NCBI RefSeq assembly: GCF_900496995.4
Contig: NC_044012.1
Span: 26,611,606 to 26,675,605, forward strand
From: Aquila chrysaetos chrysaetos
Lineage: Eukaryota > Chordata > Aves > Accipitriformes > Accipitridae
Direction of reading: 5' to 3'
Length of the DNA stretch: 64,000 nt
Of this stretch, positions 36,510 through 54,300 are shown piece by piece. The notes below the pieces were generated by a model, which saw only the letters and a program-made list of their open reading frames with translations, was not told the DNA's origin and ran no database searches. How positions within the stretch are numbered: position 1 is the stretch's first letter; each line of letters begins with the position of its first letter. The position numbers were made by a program, and so were the translations under genes.

Positions 36510-39361
36510 ATGGGCAACACCGAGGAGGATTATAATTTTGTCTTCAAGGGTGAGTTCTGGGCTTGATGTGAACCCCCCTCCCCAAAAGGGATGGAGCAGG
36601 AGGCCAGGGGCTGCAGGGAGGGAGTTGAGGTGCCTTCCCCCCAGGGGCTGCTGTGTCCCAAACTGGGATGTTGCTGACCATCCGTGCAGCTTTGATGTGC
36701 GCCAGGAGCTGCGAAGGGTCAGGGGATCGGGGAGCAGGCACTGGCCCCACCTGATGGCAGCGAGGTCAGGGCTGGTGAATGATGCTGGGGTCCACAGAGG
36801 CACGGGAAGACCCATGCCCACCCCAAGGCTGCAGTATGGGACACTGGGCAAATTGCTGGCATGTGGTGGGGACTGAGATGGCTGGGGCTGAGCGTGCGAG
36901 ATGTAAATGCTGTGCGAGCCCATTAACCCCTGAGAGCAGCGGACATTTAAAAGTCCTTCTGCTGCGGTGACCTGGGTGGTGGCACATGCAGAGGACACAG
37001 GGGTCAAACTTGAGCTGAAGAAGCAGGGGCACAGCCTCATGGCCCCCCAGCTTGGGTTCCACAGGCGTGGGGTCCCAGCGTTCTGTGTCTCTGCCGGGTG
37101 CTACCAGCCGGACCCCATTGGACCTCAGTGCCCCGCACCTTGGACAAGCAGAGATGGACAGGCTCTGGTGTGCCGCCAGTCCTGGGTGCCCAGCGCAGGC
37201 AGGGTGACACAGGGCTTGCCAGTGTCCTTGCCCTGCTCCTGCTGCCCAGAGCCTGGTGGCCATGACCCCCCCGAACATTGCTGGGGCCTCGCCAGCAGAC
37301 AGGGAGCATGGCTGGGCTCAGCTGAGGTGGCTCAGCCACGCTCGAGGGGTAAGAGCTCATGACACAGGGACAGGACCCCCATTTGCTGAAGGAGTGACTG
37401 CGCCGGGGGTTATACCTACGTGCCTGCCCGGCCTCTGTGCCCAGGTCTGGGGCCATCAGGCAATGAGGGATGCCCGTGCACCCTGTGCCAGCAGCTGGGG
37501 TGGGCCGGCTGCCACACTACCAAGGCAACGAGCTGCTGGCTGGTCTGGCTCAGGTCAGAAAGGGTTATCTGAATTACCGTGAAGTGTCTTGGAGCAGCCC
37601 TCTCCCCTCCTAGACAGCTGCGATGGGCTTTCTCCCTTCCTTCCGCAGTTGTCCTGATCGGGGAGTCCGGGGTGGGCAAAACCAACCTGCTCTCCCGCTT
37701 CACCCGCAATGAGTTCAACCACGACAGCCGCACCACCATCGGCGTGGAGTTCTCCACCCGCACCATCCTGGTGGGAGATGCCGTGGTGAAGGCTCAGATC
37801 TGGGACACGGCTGGGCTGGAGCGGTACCGTGCCATCACCTCTGCGTAAGGATGGGATGCCCAAAATCAGGGTTCCCCCCTGGTACCTGGGCAGTGATGCC
37901 CTTGTAGTTGAACCCCCCAGGTGAGGATGCTGTGGGGGATGTCCAGAGCCTGGGGTAATGGTGGGATTCTCCCGTAGGTATTACCGGGGGGCAGTGGGTG
38001 CCCTGGTCATCTTTGACATCACCAAGCACCAGACGTACAATGTGGTGGACCGCTGGCTGAAGGAGCTGTACGACCATGCTGAGGCCAGCATCGTCGTCAT
38101 GCTGGTGGGGAACAAGACCGACCTCGCGCAGGCTCGGGAGGTGCCTATGGAGGAGGCGAAAATGTTTGCAGGTATGGGCTGGCACTCTGCCACAGGCCTG
38201 GGGGATTGGGAACCTCCCTGATAGCAGGGACCCGCACCAATGCGGGCACCCAGATGTCTCTAAAGGGCCTTGGAAATGGAACCGTGCCCTTGCTGGGGTC
38301 TGCATCGTCTCAGTCCTCTCATTGCAGACAACAACGGGCTGCTGTTTGTTGAGACCTCGGCGCTGGACTCCACCAATGTTGAGCAGGCATTCGAGACCAT
38401 CCTGAAGGGTACTTGCACCAGTGCCATGGTGCAGTGGGGTCCCGGGGACCGGAGCATCGAGGAGTCCCTTACTGGGGATGCAGGGCTGGGCAGAGGATGT
38501 ACAGTGCGTCTCTCCTCTGCCCTGCACCACGTGAGCTCTTTGGGGCTGGTTTCGGTGTCATCTTTCTGGCTGGTTTGGTTTCCGGCCTTTCGTGCTCGGT
38601 GTTTCGCTCTCCGCACCCCATGGCTTTGTTCTCATGGCCCCCAGGCATCCCCAAAGCCCTGGGGACTTCTCCCCCTGTAATCCCTGGTCCCCTTTCCTGT
38701 TGTCCTGGGCTCCTGACTCAATGTCTCCAGAACGCTGCTGAACCAGCCATGGGGATCTGTGGGGATGGGGATGGAGAGGGGTGATGCTCAGCCAGGAGCA
38801 CCTTTCCAGGAATGGCAGCCAGCAGCATCGGGGCAGGAGCGCAGCCAGGTGTGCCGTGCTGTGCCGTGCCATGCCATGCTGTGCCGTGCTGTGCCGTGCC
38901 GTGCTGTATAATGCCAAGCCAGCCTGGCCCGGCGAGCTGCCAGCCCTGGCACACGGTGAAGCACTAATCCCAGGTTGGGCAAGAGGAAATTGCCTAAGCG
39001 CAGGGTGTTCCCCAGGCACTGCAGGGATGCAATTTGGGGGAGCTGCTCCCTTGTCACCCCTCAACTCGTCCTCTCTGCTGCATAAAGGGGAAGGAGAGTC
39101 ACCGACGTGCCAAGCAGTGGGCCAGAGGGCGAGCAACAGGGGCTGCAGGCTTGAAGCTGTCCCTGCTTCCCCAGGGGGACCCTTGGCTGACACAGAGACA
39201 CACACACCCCCCGCACCTCTTGTTTTACAGAGATCTTCCACAAAGTGCAGAAGCAGAAGCAGAGGAGCAGCCAAAGCAACACGGTGTCACTTGCCAGTGA
39301 GACCCTGGCGAGCACAGCCCCGGCGCAGACAGAGAAGCGCCCGTGCTGTGTGGCCCTCTGA
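36510..39361 (+). CDS. RAB25: Ras-related protein Rab-25
   Basis: Epithelial RAB11-family GTPase of the apical recycling endosome, which in mammals directs integrin recycling. Exons: 36510-36549, 37649-37844, 37978-38171, 38328-38408, 39231-39361, all GT/AG, 213 residues, same as human. [20 protein letters not shown] opens the G domain. GESGVGKTN is the P-loop, TTIGVEF the switch [16 protein letters not shown] the switch II, VGNKTDL and ETSAL the base-binding loops. The Leu in WDTAGLE replaces the usual catalytic Gln and is the RAB25 hallmark, expected to lower GTP hydrolysis. The tail ends RPCCVAL, a double-cysteine prenylation site comparable to CCISL in human. The next gene downstream is a second RAB11-family member with the same exon plan. 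Confidence 0.97.
38850..38908. repeat. GTGCC/GTGCT pentamer repeat in RAB25 intron 4
   Basis: About twelve 5-bp units (GTGCC, GTGCT, ATGCC, ATGCT variants) in tandem. Confidence 0.85.
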
Positions 39362-40809
39362 GCTGGCCGGGCACCCCGGGAAGCCCCTGGGGACCCCCAC
39401 AGCCCCAGGACACGCCAGTGGCATAGCGCTGGGTCTGCCTCTGCACAGACTCGTCTGGCCACTGGCACAGGCTGGTGTCACCCAGCCTGCTGTGCCACCC
39501 CTGTCCTGGTGCAGTGGGGACCAGCAGCCTGGACAGTGGCCAAATTCTGCCATAAACAGTGGGAAGCACCAGTGCTGGGAGCTCTTCTCTGTCTGCTTCA
39601 TTTTTGCCAGGCCCCAATTAGCATCACCACTGTCATGCACGGACCTCCCAGCCCCTCTGGACCCGTGGTGCAGAGGACTGAGATGCCCCCAAAGCACCGC
39701 TGGGGAAGGAGCCAGGAGGTTCTGGCCAGGATCGTGCCAGCGATGGGAGCCTCTCCGATTGCGTCTGGCCCTGGGGTTGCTCCCATGGGGCCACCCTGTG
39801 CCACGCACTGGGGACGTGGCTGTCCCTACAGGTCTCCATCCCCACTGGGGACTGCTCTGGAGTCATCCCAAGCCCTAAGGAGCAAAGTGGCAGTGCTCAG
39901 CCCTTGGCACACCTCTGTCGCCATCCCAGACATGGGACAAGCGTGATGGCAGGACCTAGTGAAGGTCCCTCTGGTCTGCACAGCGGGATGGGGCTCAGTG
40001 CAGAGCCTGGTGCCAAGAGCCCGGGAGCAGCTCCGTGTCCAGCGCAATGGTGACGCAATCATTAAAGGACTTGCAAAACGCAGGTTTGCTGAGTTGGAAT
40101 TCCTGTGTGTTTGTAGTCCCACACCCTGGTCCCCACCTCCATGGCATGCCAGAGATCGTGGCCACCCAAGCAGCCCAGCCCGATGCCATGATCCCCCCGT
40201 GCCCCCTCCCCACACAGCCTTTCCCTGTCCACATTCCCAAACCCTCGATGGCTTATAGGGAATGACTGGCAGTTTATCAGTCCAAACCATGACTTGGCCT
40301 CTGCCAGTTACCCCAAACCCCTCGGAAATGGGAGAATTGCAGCTGGATTCTCCATATCTTCCTCTAGTTCTGGACACTCGCTTTCCCTGTGCACCGTGCA
40401 AGAAGACATGTCGGCCCAGCTCCCATTTTGCGTCCGTGGTTCTGCGCGGAGAGCGTGGCCATGCCTGTCCCCGTCAGTGGCACACATGCACGTGGTGGTG
40501 GCCTTTCCCTGCTGCCATGCAGCGCTTTGCGTGAGGACACCCCGATGCAATGCACCCCAATGCACCCCAGAGCCCTCGGGGAGGGGAGCAGAGCCCTCGC
40601 CCATGGGAGGAGCCTCATACCTGCCCCCCCCTTACCTGGCCCGGGTGAGCACACCTGGGCGGTGACGGACAGCCCCGACCGCCAATGGGTACGGGGGAGG
40701 AAGGGCTGTGGCCACCAATGGGTGTGCAGGGGACAGCCCCTGCCAGGGCTGGGTAAGGCCCGGAAATCCCAGTTGGCCCAGTGGGAGTGTGGTAGTGGTG
40801 CTGGGCGAG
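39362..40809 (+). other. RAB25 3' UTR and spacer to the RAB11-like gene
   Basis: The first 700 bp is probably RAB25 3' UTR, with ATTAAA at 40061-40066 as the candidate polyadenylation signal. The last 200 bp holds two CCAAT boxes. Confidence 0.45.
40681..40720 (+). promoter_or_regulatory. Two CCAAT boxes upstream of the RAB11-like gene
   Basis: GCCAATGGGT at 40681-40690 and ACCAATGGGTG at about 40714-40724 are same-strand, NF-Y-type CCAAT boxes about 33 bp apart, 90-130 bp upstream of the ATG at 40810. Close pairs of CCAAT boxes are typical of NF-Y promoters; use here is inferred. Confidence 0.45.
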
Positions 40810-45700
<4,891 letters not shown>

Positions 45701-47073
45701 GCCCCCTGGGGTGCCCCCCCCCTGACGTGCCCCCCCCCCCCCCATCCAGCACATGGTGGCATCATGTTTCTCACCCTCTACCTCTGCTTGCTGCAGCCCC
45801 CCAGAACAAGGTGGGCTGTTCACTGCTTCTGCGCGGCTGCTCTTGTGTGCACCATCATGCTGCCTGTGTGCTGCTCTCCCTGTGTTTTTATGCAGGACCT
45901 ACACAAATGGGGGGGGAAAGCATGAGGATCTCTCCCCATGGTTTGAGACATGCCATCCCCTTGTGTCCCTGCTTCTGCTAGCCCTGAAGGCACAGTCACC
46001 GGGTGACTCAGGGTGGCACTGAACAAGCCCAAACATCGTGAGTCCCTTGTTCTGTGCCACATTTCTGTGGCACCCCTGGGTGCAGCCCTTCGGGGAGGGT
46101 GTGGAGGTGCACCCTTCTCTTGCCTGGTGAAGTGAGCAGGAACGCAGCCAGTTGTACCCAGCCCTGCCCCTTCAACACCAAGGGCTGGGTGTGCCTCTGG
46201 GTGCTGCTGGGGCAGCTGTGGGACACCCCAGTGTGGGGTGGGGGGGTGACCCTCTACTCGTGTGTGGAAGGACCCTGTTTTTCATGCTGTGAGCCCCTTG
46301 AGGCGTGCCTGCTGCACAGCCCCAGCAAAGGGAAAAGCTGCATCTCTTCCCCTCCTGCTCCTGCCCCAACCCAGGGGCACTGGAGCAGGGACCTGGGGAG
46401 GCATGTCCTTAGGGAGAACCCTGAGGAGGGGACAAGGGGGTCCTGGGGTGGGGGGGGGGGGCGAGGGCAGGGATGGGGTGCTGAAGGTGGGCACCTTGTC
46501 CCTCCGCACACCTCCCTGTGTGGTGGCTGGTGCCAGGACGTGGGGTCCCTTGGCTCTGGGCTGTGAAGAGCTTGCCGCATGACTCCAACCTGCTCCCCCT
46601 CAAGTCTTTTGCCACTCGTGGCTGGGGGCTGGTGACAGCGTGGCCCGGCCTTGGGAACAAGGCTGCCACTAGATGGAGCGTCTGCTGCACCCACGGGGTG
46701 ACGGTGGCCTGTTCCCCTACTTGGGGGACAGCAGGTACATCCCAGCGTGGGCATCGCCCGAGGTGCTGGGACAGACCGGGCTCAGCCCAGTGCCACTGTC
46801 AAGGGGTGATTGGCAGGTGTCAATCAAGAGGCGTGCAGGTGCTGCGGTGGCCTTCCTGGCAGAGCCTGTCCCCGTTAACCCCAGTGCTGGGAGCATGTCC
46901 CCCACCACACTGTGGGGTTTTTTTTTGGGGGGGAGTCTCTGTCTTTCCATGGCTGCCCCAGGTCACCCCATCTCACTTGGCTATGCCGGCAGGATCTGTG
47001 CCAGGGGGACAAGGATCTGTCTTGCCTTGGGGCACAATTTATCGATCAAACAGGAATTTGGGCAAAATCCCCA

Positions 47074-47079
47074 AATAAA
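47074..47079 (+). terminator. Candidate polyadenylation signal of the RAB11-like gene
   Basis: First AATAAA after the stop on the plus strand, about 1.37 kb downstream. Confidence 0.5.
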
Positions 47080-48340
47080 GTTGCTGCTGGAGGCACTTTA
47101 TCTCTGCCAGGGTCCTTCCTTGAGGCCAGGAACTGTGCCAGCTCCGGCCCCACACCTCTGCCTGCTTGGGCACGGAGCAGCTGGGCAGCATCCCCAAGCG
47201 ATGAAGGACGTGAGAGGCGAGGAGGAGGAAGGGCAGGGAGGAAGGTGTAACCATAGCCTGGGCAAGGGGGCGTCTTGCTGGGAGGCTGGAGGGGAGAGCT
47301 TGAAATTTGGGCTCAGAGGGGCAAGTTGGATCCTACTGCCATGGCACAGGGGGAGCGCGGGGGTGCATGAACTGGGCACAGAAATGGCTGAGCTGCATGG
47401 GTGCCAGCCCCATTTGGGTTGAGGCTGCCCCTTTTTTTCCAACTGACAGCACAGCCACCCCAGCCCTGGCAGCAGCTTAACCTTGGCTTGAGACATGTTG
47501 GTGCAGCTTGTCCCAGCACCATGGCACTGCTCTGTGCCAGAGGCAGCCTCATCCCTGAGTTGGCCAGAGCCATCCTTGGCCACATCCTATTTGTGTCTGA
47601 CCGTGTTGGAGGCTGTCCCCAGGTGAGTGACAGTTATTATCCCACCCAGCCGCACTCTGCCCTGTGCCCACACCAGCTGGGAGAGGTATGGCTATACACA
47701 GACCAGCTGGAGAGCTGCCAAGCACCAGCACCTCCCGCACCACCATCTGCCCACACCAAAACATGGTGCCAAGAGGTGATGTCAGCCCCGCCGTCGGGAA
47801 AGGTGGGTGCACAGGGGAAGGATGCTGCCCCTGGCTCCGCAAAGGGACAGGGGTTGAGCCAAGCGTCCCTTGGGGCTCGTTGCCGTCAGACGTGCCATCC
47901 AGCCAGGTGCTGGCACAGACACGTGGGATGATGAGCTCATTTAGGCTCAGAGACACACTTTTCAGGCTCAGCAGCTCAGTTTTGTTCCAGGTTTTCCCGC
48001 TTTTATATGATTTTTGCTGGAATGGAGTAGTGGGAAGGGTGAAACAAGGCATGGGTTTGCATACAAGGCTCATGGACATGGGACCTTGCTGCCACCAGGA
48101 GTGGGAACAGCAGGTGGTGCAGGGGAACCGATAGTCTTGCAAATGAAACTCCTTTGCTCTAATTAACCCTCAGAAGTGTTGCTAAAGGTGTGAAACTCAG
48201 TGGGAGACCCATGAGGGGTGGTAGAAGGAGGTTACAGCCCAAACGGCTCCGGGAGCTCAGCCCGGCCGGGGGCCCTGTTCCCCACCACCACTCCTGGACC
48301 CCCTCCTAAAGCGTGAACAGACAGAAACCAAGAGCAGACG
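47080..48340. other. Spacer between the RAB11-like gene and the AT-rich MEX3A flank
   Basis: Ordinary GC-rich sequence with no recognised exon or repeat. Confidence 0.4.
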
Positions 48341-51300
48341 CCAAGTTTCTTAAGTAATAATACTTTAATAAAATTAAGTTCTTAATGTAATTTAGCACAT
48401 TTAATACATTAACCCTTTCCCTTCTTTGTTTTCTACAAGTTGTGCAACATCATTATTTTAATTTTTTATTTTATTTTAATTTTTTTCCTTCTCCCCTTAT
48501 ACTATATGCCTCAAAACTCAGACAACGAGCCTAACTCTACTTCTATGTTCGGTTATATCTCTCTCAGGCCTTTATTTTTGCGTAACGCCGGAGAGATGAA
48601 AATACCTGGATGGAACATGTGATCGGTTTCCAATAGTAACAATCCCGACTACAGGTTTCCTATGATGTTAAAAGAAAAGAGGGGAAAAAAAAAAAAAGCA
48701 AACACAACATAACAGGGAATGGACTTTAAATGGAAGGGCCACACAGTCAGGACAGCCAGGCTAACACCGGGCAATTCTGTGGCTGGCTGGCTCAGCGCAA
48801 GGTTGGTAGTACCATGGAGTAGGACCATGTGATAGCACCCGGATCCATGGGAAAGCGGATACACACAAACTTGTACAGTGTTTTTGAGCAAGGATGAGAG
48901 AAAGCTAACATGGTACTGGTCAAGCAAAGCCATGAAGGGCTGGCGGAGGGCTGCGCTCCCTTGGAAGCCACTGCCACTGCATGGGTATTGCCAAGATTGG
49001 CTGCTGATGGTCCCTGATGGCTTGGGTTTTGTTTTAGCTCACGGTCTTACATGGGAAATCCCACTGGAGCTGCTTTGCCAGAGTCCCAACAGCAGCAAGC
49101 TGGAGCCTGGATCTCTTTGATACTGGGGCAGAGCTGGAAGAAATCCTCTGCAGCGCCAAAGGCTCCCGACCATGCAGCCGGATGCCCCGGGGGCTGCTCT
49201 GGGCATCCCTGGGGATTTCCCTGGCTCGCCTGGGGCTGGGATCAGAGTCAACTCTGCAGCACGGCAGCATGAACAAGCTCTGCAGCTTGGCTCGAACAGA
49301 CCTGCTAGTTTGGGATTCGCCAGCACTCATGCCCACTGCCTTTCATGTTTGCTTAACACTGCTTTTAACCCAGGAGCAAATCCTCAATTGCAAAACAGGA
49401 TCTGGCCCCTGATTTTTTTTTCACCTTTTTTTACGATTATCTTGAACAGAATTCATAAAGAAAAAGGAAAAAAAAAAGTGCTGATTGTTTCACAGACGAG
49501 CAAAGCAGCCTGCAACCCTGTCTCTCCTTCCCAGCTCCTTGGAGCCGAGAGAAGATCTCCGTGGCCAGGAAGTGCTGCTCTGCCTCATCGCTCTGTTTCT
49601 CTGTAAGTTGTCTGAAAAGCATCATCGCAAGACCAGAAAACACATTCTGCCATCAGCTGCCCGGTAAACTGGTGCCACCATCGGAGGGTGACTTCATTTT
49701 TTTATCCCTGCACAGACACCAGTGGAACAACTCCAGATTTTACATTAGTGTCACTTTACTGGGGGTGACTTTCAATTTGCTCCATTAGCAGCCCTGAAGT
49801 GATGCTGGAGTGGATCCAGCGGTAACACTGCAGCCTGCCAGGGCTGAAGCAACTTCAGATTCCAGTAGAGTAACCCCATTGAAACGGGTGAGTTACACAG
49901 GAGTAAAGGTAGGAGCTGCCTGACCTCTACTGTCTCCAGCCATCACAGCACAGGCAAAACTGAAGTCAGCCCAACATAGTTAGAGCTGAATTTTCCACCA
50001 GGTCAACTGACAGCAGAACGTGACTACCGAGTTTCTACAGTATGTGAAAAACTACAATAAAATACAGAGATTGCTCCCTAACATCCTAGAAAGGTTTTTG
50101 GAAGAACCAGCCCATCCTGGCTCTGCTCCTGCCAGTGCTGACACCAAGGAAACCTTGCTGCGGGCTCAGCAAAGGCAGGATGGGACCCCACTATCAGTAT
50201 ACAAGTTACTATAAAGTGCATCCACTCTCCAGTCCAGGGCATCACTGTACAATGTCAATCACTGACTCTTCTTCAAGTATCAAAACCAAAAAATGAGGTA
50301 AAACAAAAATGAAAGAGCAAACAGGCCGCCTCGTCACCCCTGCAGGGAAGGACTAGGCGCTTGATTCCACCAAGCATGAACCCCTCCGAAAGCATGGGAG
50401 ACATCGTGCCCTGCTTTCCGAAACCTCCCCGGCTTGCCGGGGAGGGTCCCGTGGAGTGATCTCTGATTCACAGTGCTATACGCAGAAACCGAATGAGAAC
50501 TGTCTTCACTTCCTGTCCTAACCTATTGCATGGCTTTGCTGAATGAATGCTGGTAAGCGGCTGCCTTGTCCCACCCAGAAGCAGGCACGCCGTCTGTGGG
50601 CAAGGGAGCAAGGGGCAGCTGCTGCATTTCTCAAAGGCTTTGGGATCCTTGTGGATGTTCCTGAACTGCAGGACATCCCTGGGTTTGCTACGGCTGAGCC
50701 ACGACACAGAGGATAGGAGCAAAAGCTAAACCCAGAGGTTACCACCTTCCAAGAATGTTTTCTTTGCAACGCTCTGCTTCTCTAACAGTAATGGCGTTGA
50801 CACTAGGTCATTTATTTTTTAGTTATGTCATGTAAACGGTGATTTGGTGCAGCAAAAAGCAGTCACCAACGCTCCAGAGAAAAGTGCTGGCCTGGCTTTG
50901 AAACGTAAGGACCACGGTTTAACCAGCTGGCTGGGTGTGTGGTTTGGGCCCCTGCCCCAAACTGCCCAAAGTAGATCTGCCATCAGCAGAAAAGCTCCCT
51001 TCTGTGTGAACAGACCCGCCATCCAGCTTTTGCACCTGAATGCTGGTCCGCCAGCTCGGGGAGCCGTTCACTCCTGCTCTCAGCACTGCAAGGGCTCAGG
51101 TGTCCAGCCGCAGAGCTTGACATGTGGCACCGGCCGAGAACAGCCTCCAGCCTCCTCCCTCGCTTTTGCAGCCAAAAACCAGGCGCTCGCCACAAATATC
51201 ACCCTCCCGAGAGCAGGACGGTATGGGGCTGGCTGTCAGGAAGCAAAGCTGCGGGTTCAGGGATGCTGTGGCCCGGCACAGCCACAGGAAGGACCTCCCA

Positions 51301-54300
51301 GGCCAGCAGAGCCTTTTGCAAATGTCTCACCCACAGCTCCAGCACTCAAACCCAAAGATTTGAGGCTAAGCAATAGCTCCCTTAAGGGAGCATCCGGCAC
51401 AGAAAAAAACACCCAATGAGCCAAAACTGGCATCCTGAAAGATGCTAGTTGCTAAACAAGCGAGCTCATCCCAAGGCGCATATCGTCTCCCTGGTGCAAT
51501 GCTTCCTCACCGGGTCAAGATATAACCAAAAAAAGAAGAAAAAAAAAAGCCGGGGGGGGGGGGGGGAACAAACCAACCCTAATGTCCTATATCTACTGCC
51601 CAGCTCCGAGGGCAGAAAGCCTAATTCATAGCCCTGCAGCAGCCACGCCAGAGGAGCCCCACACCTTCGCACCAGCACCTCGCTGCCTTCGAGCTCTGTC
51701 CGTCACGTTACAGAGGGGAGTTCATCCAATTTTCCTTTCCTTTGCCTTCCCACCCAGGAACAGTCCCACCTGCCCATCACGAGGACCTTCCAACACCTGT
51801 GATGCTTGGAGAAGTTCAAAAAACAAGAACAGCAAAAGAAAAGTAACAGCAACTTTTAACATTTCTTTTTCTGAAATTTCATGCTCCAAGCCCAAGGCTG
51901 GAGGTCAGAATAAGGCAAAAATAATGGCCTAAAACTTTCTTATTCTGTTCAGTGACTAGCCAAATCTTTATATTTGTATTAAAAAAAGCAACATAAAAAC
52001 CCAAATGTATCTTTTTAAAAAAATACATATTATTAGATCCCTTTTTTTTTCCCCCCTCTATAAAAATAACTTCAGGACTTTGATTGACAGAAGGTACCAG
52101 TCAGTGGTCTGTTATTTTGTTAGGCTTTCGTTCATTTATTTGTTTGCTTCAGAAAAATAGTACCAAGAAAAGATGGAATTTCTGGGGAAGTTAAAAATGA
52201 TAGCTGATCTTGTTTACAAGTTTATTTTACATTCTGCTCTGTCTGGGATCACTTGGATCTACTATAGATTAAACAATATGGATAGCATCTACTATTTGAA
52301 CTAGTTAATTTTATTTTAATCTTTACTCTAGGATTATATGAAATAAATTTGAATGTTTATTATTATTAACTTTTTTTTAATACCCATCAACTCAAACTTT
52401 TTTTTTCTTCTCCTTTTTGGTTAAAAACAAACAAACAAAAAAATCTTATTTTAAAATGCTTCTTTGAAAGGCAACAGAGCAGAAGCATCCGCCATCTTCC
52501 TGCTGCTTTGGGAAGGGGAGCGGGACAAGGGCTGGCTTTGTGGCGGAGGTACGGGACGCCCCGTGCTCCACAGCCCATGGGGAGGTCGAGGCTGCTCAGC
52601 CTCTCTGCAAAGCAGCTCCTTGGGCCAAGATCCTGCAAAACACTCAGGGATGTAGCTGAAGCTAAGCGCATGCTTAAGTGCTTTCCTGGATTAAAGCACG
52701 TGCTTTGCAAGCTCAGAGCCTCACCAGCTAAAACGGGGACACTCCACTCGCTCCGGGCTGTCCTTACATTAGTTGTCTTGCATGGGACGTGTCCGTGCTG
52801 GCTTGGGGGGAGCAGAAGGGGTAACATTTACCTATCTAGGATGGGTCGAAGCTGGCCGGGAGCTCTGCACAAGCTGTCTCATCCCCTGGCTGCTCAGAGC
52901 ACCAAGTACAAGCCCAAAGCAGCTCCAGTAGGGGACCGGTCCTGCACAAGCCCTTAGGTCCAAAAGGACGACGGTAGATATTTGCAAGATCAGGCCTGGC
53001 CTGAATGCTGGGACAAAATACTCCTGTCCTTGTATTATACTTTCTGTCCCGCTCAGCTGCAGAAAGAAATGGAGCCAAAGCCTAAAGGGAGGCAATGGAC
53101 AGCAACCACCACCCTTGTCTGCAGAGCAGCCCTGCAACACTCCCATCCCGGGGAGGCCCAAGCTGGCACTGGCTGTCAGTCCCTCCCATCAATGCCGTGG
53201 GAAGGACCATAAATGCTCTCACCTCCGACAAGAAGCAGTTTTATGCAGGGCTCTCTGAAACCCTGGTGCGAACCGAATCAATGGCAAAACTCTCCACTGG
53301 CTCCCTGGAACAGGATAGGGCTCGTTGTAGTGCTGGTAGGAAAACAAGCAGGAGAAGGGCTGAAGAGGTGAGTACAGCAAGCTTTGCTTTCTGAGAGTGC
53401 CCAGCCTCCTCCCAAGCCCCTGCCCTCCCCAGAGAAACTACAGCGAGAGCAAACCTTCAACACCCAGCGCCTGCCCTGGGCGGCGGGTGGGAGCCAGACC
53501 CCTGGGGAGCCCATGGGTGCGAGGGACTCGCTGAAGTGCTTTGCTGCAGCAGGGCTGGGGCTCGCCAGGAGCCGGCGCTGGGCAATGCTGCCGAAAGACC
53601 CCCCGAGCCCCAGCCTGGAGGGTTTCTGCAGCCAGGGCCTGATCCTGCAAAGATGTTTCGGCATGCTCAGACCTCGATCCCTTGCAAAGGGATTCGCTAG
53701 ACACAGCAACCACAGGACGGGGGCTTCGAAACAACCGTGCGGACTTTGATTCATAGTGGTTTTTATCTTCTACTTCTCTGGTTTTTAATTACCTTTTTTC
53801 TTTTCTTTTTTTTTAAAATACATCCAACTGTGTTAACTTCTTATTTCTGGAAAGGGCTATCTGCACCATAACTATCACCTTTTACATACACACACGCACA
53901 CACAAAAAAGGAAACATATATTAAAAACACTTTTTAAGCAATACTCTGGATACAAATGTATTTTTTAACCTACATATATTCTAAACCTTCTAAACTTTTA
54001 AGGATCACTTTATCATAAAATAAAATATCCTTTTTTCTTATAATAAATTACCTAATAAAAAGTATTTTTATTAGCCCAGTTCCTTGCTACATTTACATGT
54101 AATAAATGCATTTATTAAAATAGAATATTAAATTATAAAGAAATGTTCTAATTTTAAAATCTTAGTCTTTTTTTCCCTCCTCTCTCTCTCTTTAAAAAAC
54201 ACCAGTAAATGCATCAAAATAAACCCTTCAAATACCAAATAAACAGGTTGGAGCATTTTGATTTAAGAGGTTCACAATATTAACAGTCTGAGCCTTTGTA

